Part shown: one piece after another, positions 5,904 through 6,240 of the stretch
Numbering within the stretch: position 1 is the stretch's first letter
How the letters are laid out: each line of letters opens with the position of its first letter
Assembly: GCA_905235955.1 (NCBI GenBank)
Contig: CAJONN010000121.1
Coordinates: 1 to 6,240 of the forward strand
Source of the DNA: an uncultured Marinilabiliaceae bacterium
GTDB lineage: Bacteria > Bacteroidota > Bacteroidia > Bacteroidales > Marinilabiliaceae
DNA length: 6,240 nt
Direction of reading: 5' to 3'
Position numbers and translations under genes: made by a program
Notes under the pieces: model-generated
The model's database searches: none
What the model was told of the DNA's origin: nothing
Seen by the model: only the letters and a program-made list of their open reading frames with translations

Positions 5904-5911
5904 CAAATATA
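5904..5911 (-). promoter_or_regulatory. Bacteroidota-type -7 promoter element for pflB
   Basis: The minus strand reads TATATTTG followed by CGCCCAG, matching TAnnTTTG. Transcription would begin near 5897, with a leader of about 35 bases. At the expected -33 distance (about 5931-5935) the sequence is AT-rich without a clear TTTG. The leader is T-poor and A-rich on the coding strand, with AACATAAA before the ATG and no Shine-Dalgarno. Confidence 0.6.
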
Positions 5912-6034
5912 TAAAATGCTTATTTGTTTAGTTTTAATCTTAATAATAAGATATGTTGCATAGATATAAAATAGGTTAAAATATGGAAGTGTGTGCGCTT
6001 TGAGTTGCGCTGATATTTCTTTTTTTGCACTTGA

Positions 6035-6071
6035 TTTTGTATATGCTCAGGTTTCGCAAGTAGAAATGTAC
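6035..6071 (+). repeat. Inverted-repeat-like motif, copy C (faces repeat copy 2)
   Basis: The core GCTCAGGTTTCGCAAGT (6045-6061) differs at two positions from the motif at 224-240 (-). Similarity to the reverse complement of 213-250 continues on both sides, from TTTTGTAT on the left to GAAATGTAC on the right. It lies about 42 bases to the left of repeat copy 2 and points towards it, the mirror image of the arrangement of copy A with repeat copy 1. GTAG (6060-6063) and CTAC (6071-6074) add a weak local hairpin. Confidence 0.5.
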
Positions 6072-6102
6072 TACAAACAAATTTTTCTCATTAGTCTTTT
6101 AC

Positions 6103-6233
6103 ATTTTATCTCGCTTCGCTCAAACAGAAAATCGTTTTTGGCGCTTCGCTACGATAATTTTCTTAACGCTCCGTGCCAAAGGCGACAACCGCGAGGTGAA
6201 AATCGGGTTCCGTGCTTATTGTTGGAAGACATT
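6103..6233 (+). repeat. Long dispersed direct repeat, copy 2
   Basis: It matches 50-180 in the same orientation at a constant offset of 6053 bases, with 12 mismatches (for example at 87, 88, 93, 100 and 112 of copy 1). Unlike copy 1, it has no recognisable left palindrome arm: upstream of 6103 the AAACGATTTT block is missing, so this copy lacks, or never had, that half. It reaches close to the window end and the element may continue beyond it. Confidence 0.85.
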
Positions 6234-6240
6234 TTTTTGT

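Larger units (their letters stand above)
5862..6240. other. 379-base region upstream of pflB, no gene
   Basis: It holds the pflB leader and -7 element (5904-5911), an AT-rich stretch (5912-6034) in which I find no clear operator or coding signal, the 17-base motif copy (6035-6071), and the second long repeat (6103-6233). No plus-strand TAnnTTTG element that would drive a gene to the right is evident. No frame here has gene-like character. Confidence 0.65.

Overview
The window looks like a chromosomal segment of an anaerobic Bacteroidota, most likely Bacteroidales. Each of the three transcription units is preceded by a -7 element of the Bacteroidota form TAnnTTTG (303-310 on +; 2969-2976 and 5904-5911 on -). 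There are no convincing Shine-Dalgarno sequences. One gene is an anaerobic pyruvate formate-lyase and another is a small secreted protein of a Bacteroidota type. Genus cannot be settled from the sequence alone.

Layout. Positions 1-351 hold a repeat element and a promoter. Positions 352-2306 (+) carry a two-gene, translationally coupled operon: a stand-alone ATP-grasp ligase and a cytosolic esterase-type alpha/beta hydrolase overlapping it by 4 bases. Positions 2307-2537 are a convergent intergenic region with one terminator for each side, a fragment of the window-flanking repeat between them, and a signal-peptide-like short ORF. Positions 2538-2897 (-) encode a small exported protein. Positions 2898-3623 are 726 bases without a credible gene but full of short repeats and hairpins. 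Positions 3624-5861 (-) encode a complete pyruvate formate-lyase, apparently monocistronic, with no activating-enzyme gene in the window. Positions 5862-6240 hold its promoter and a second copy of the flanking repeat.

How the genes relate. The ATP-grasp ligase and the hydrolase very probably act in one pathway (ATP-dependent joining of a carboxylate to an amine or similar group, plus hydrolysis or transfer of an ester or amide), but the substrate is unknown. Pyruvate formate-lyase is core fermentative metabolism and the secreted protein is a separate unit; nothing ties them to the operon.

The least expected content is in the intergenic DNA. A 131-base direct repeat (50-180 and 6103-6233, 12 mismatches, no gaps) frames the window. 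Near each copy, and again at 3388-3435, lies a 17-base motif close to ACTCAAGTTTCGCAAGT. It is oriented towards the repeat core on both sides, and at 3388-3435 it occurs as two inverted copies with almost nothing between them. This suggests a family of small non-autonomous (MITE-like) elements with that motif as terminal or subterminal inverted repeat. This is inference from reading by eye; no database was consulted.
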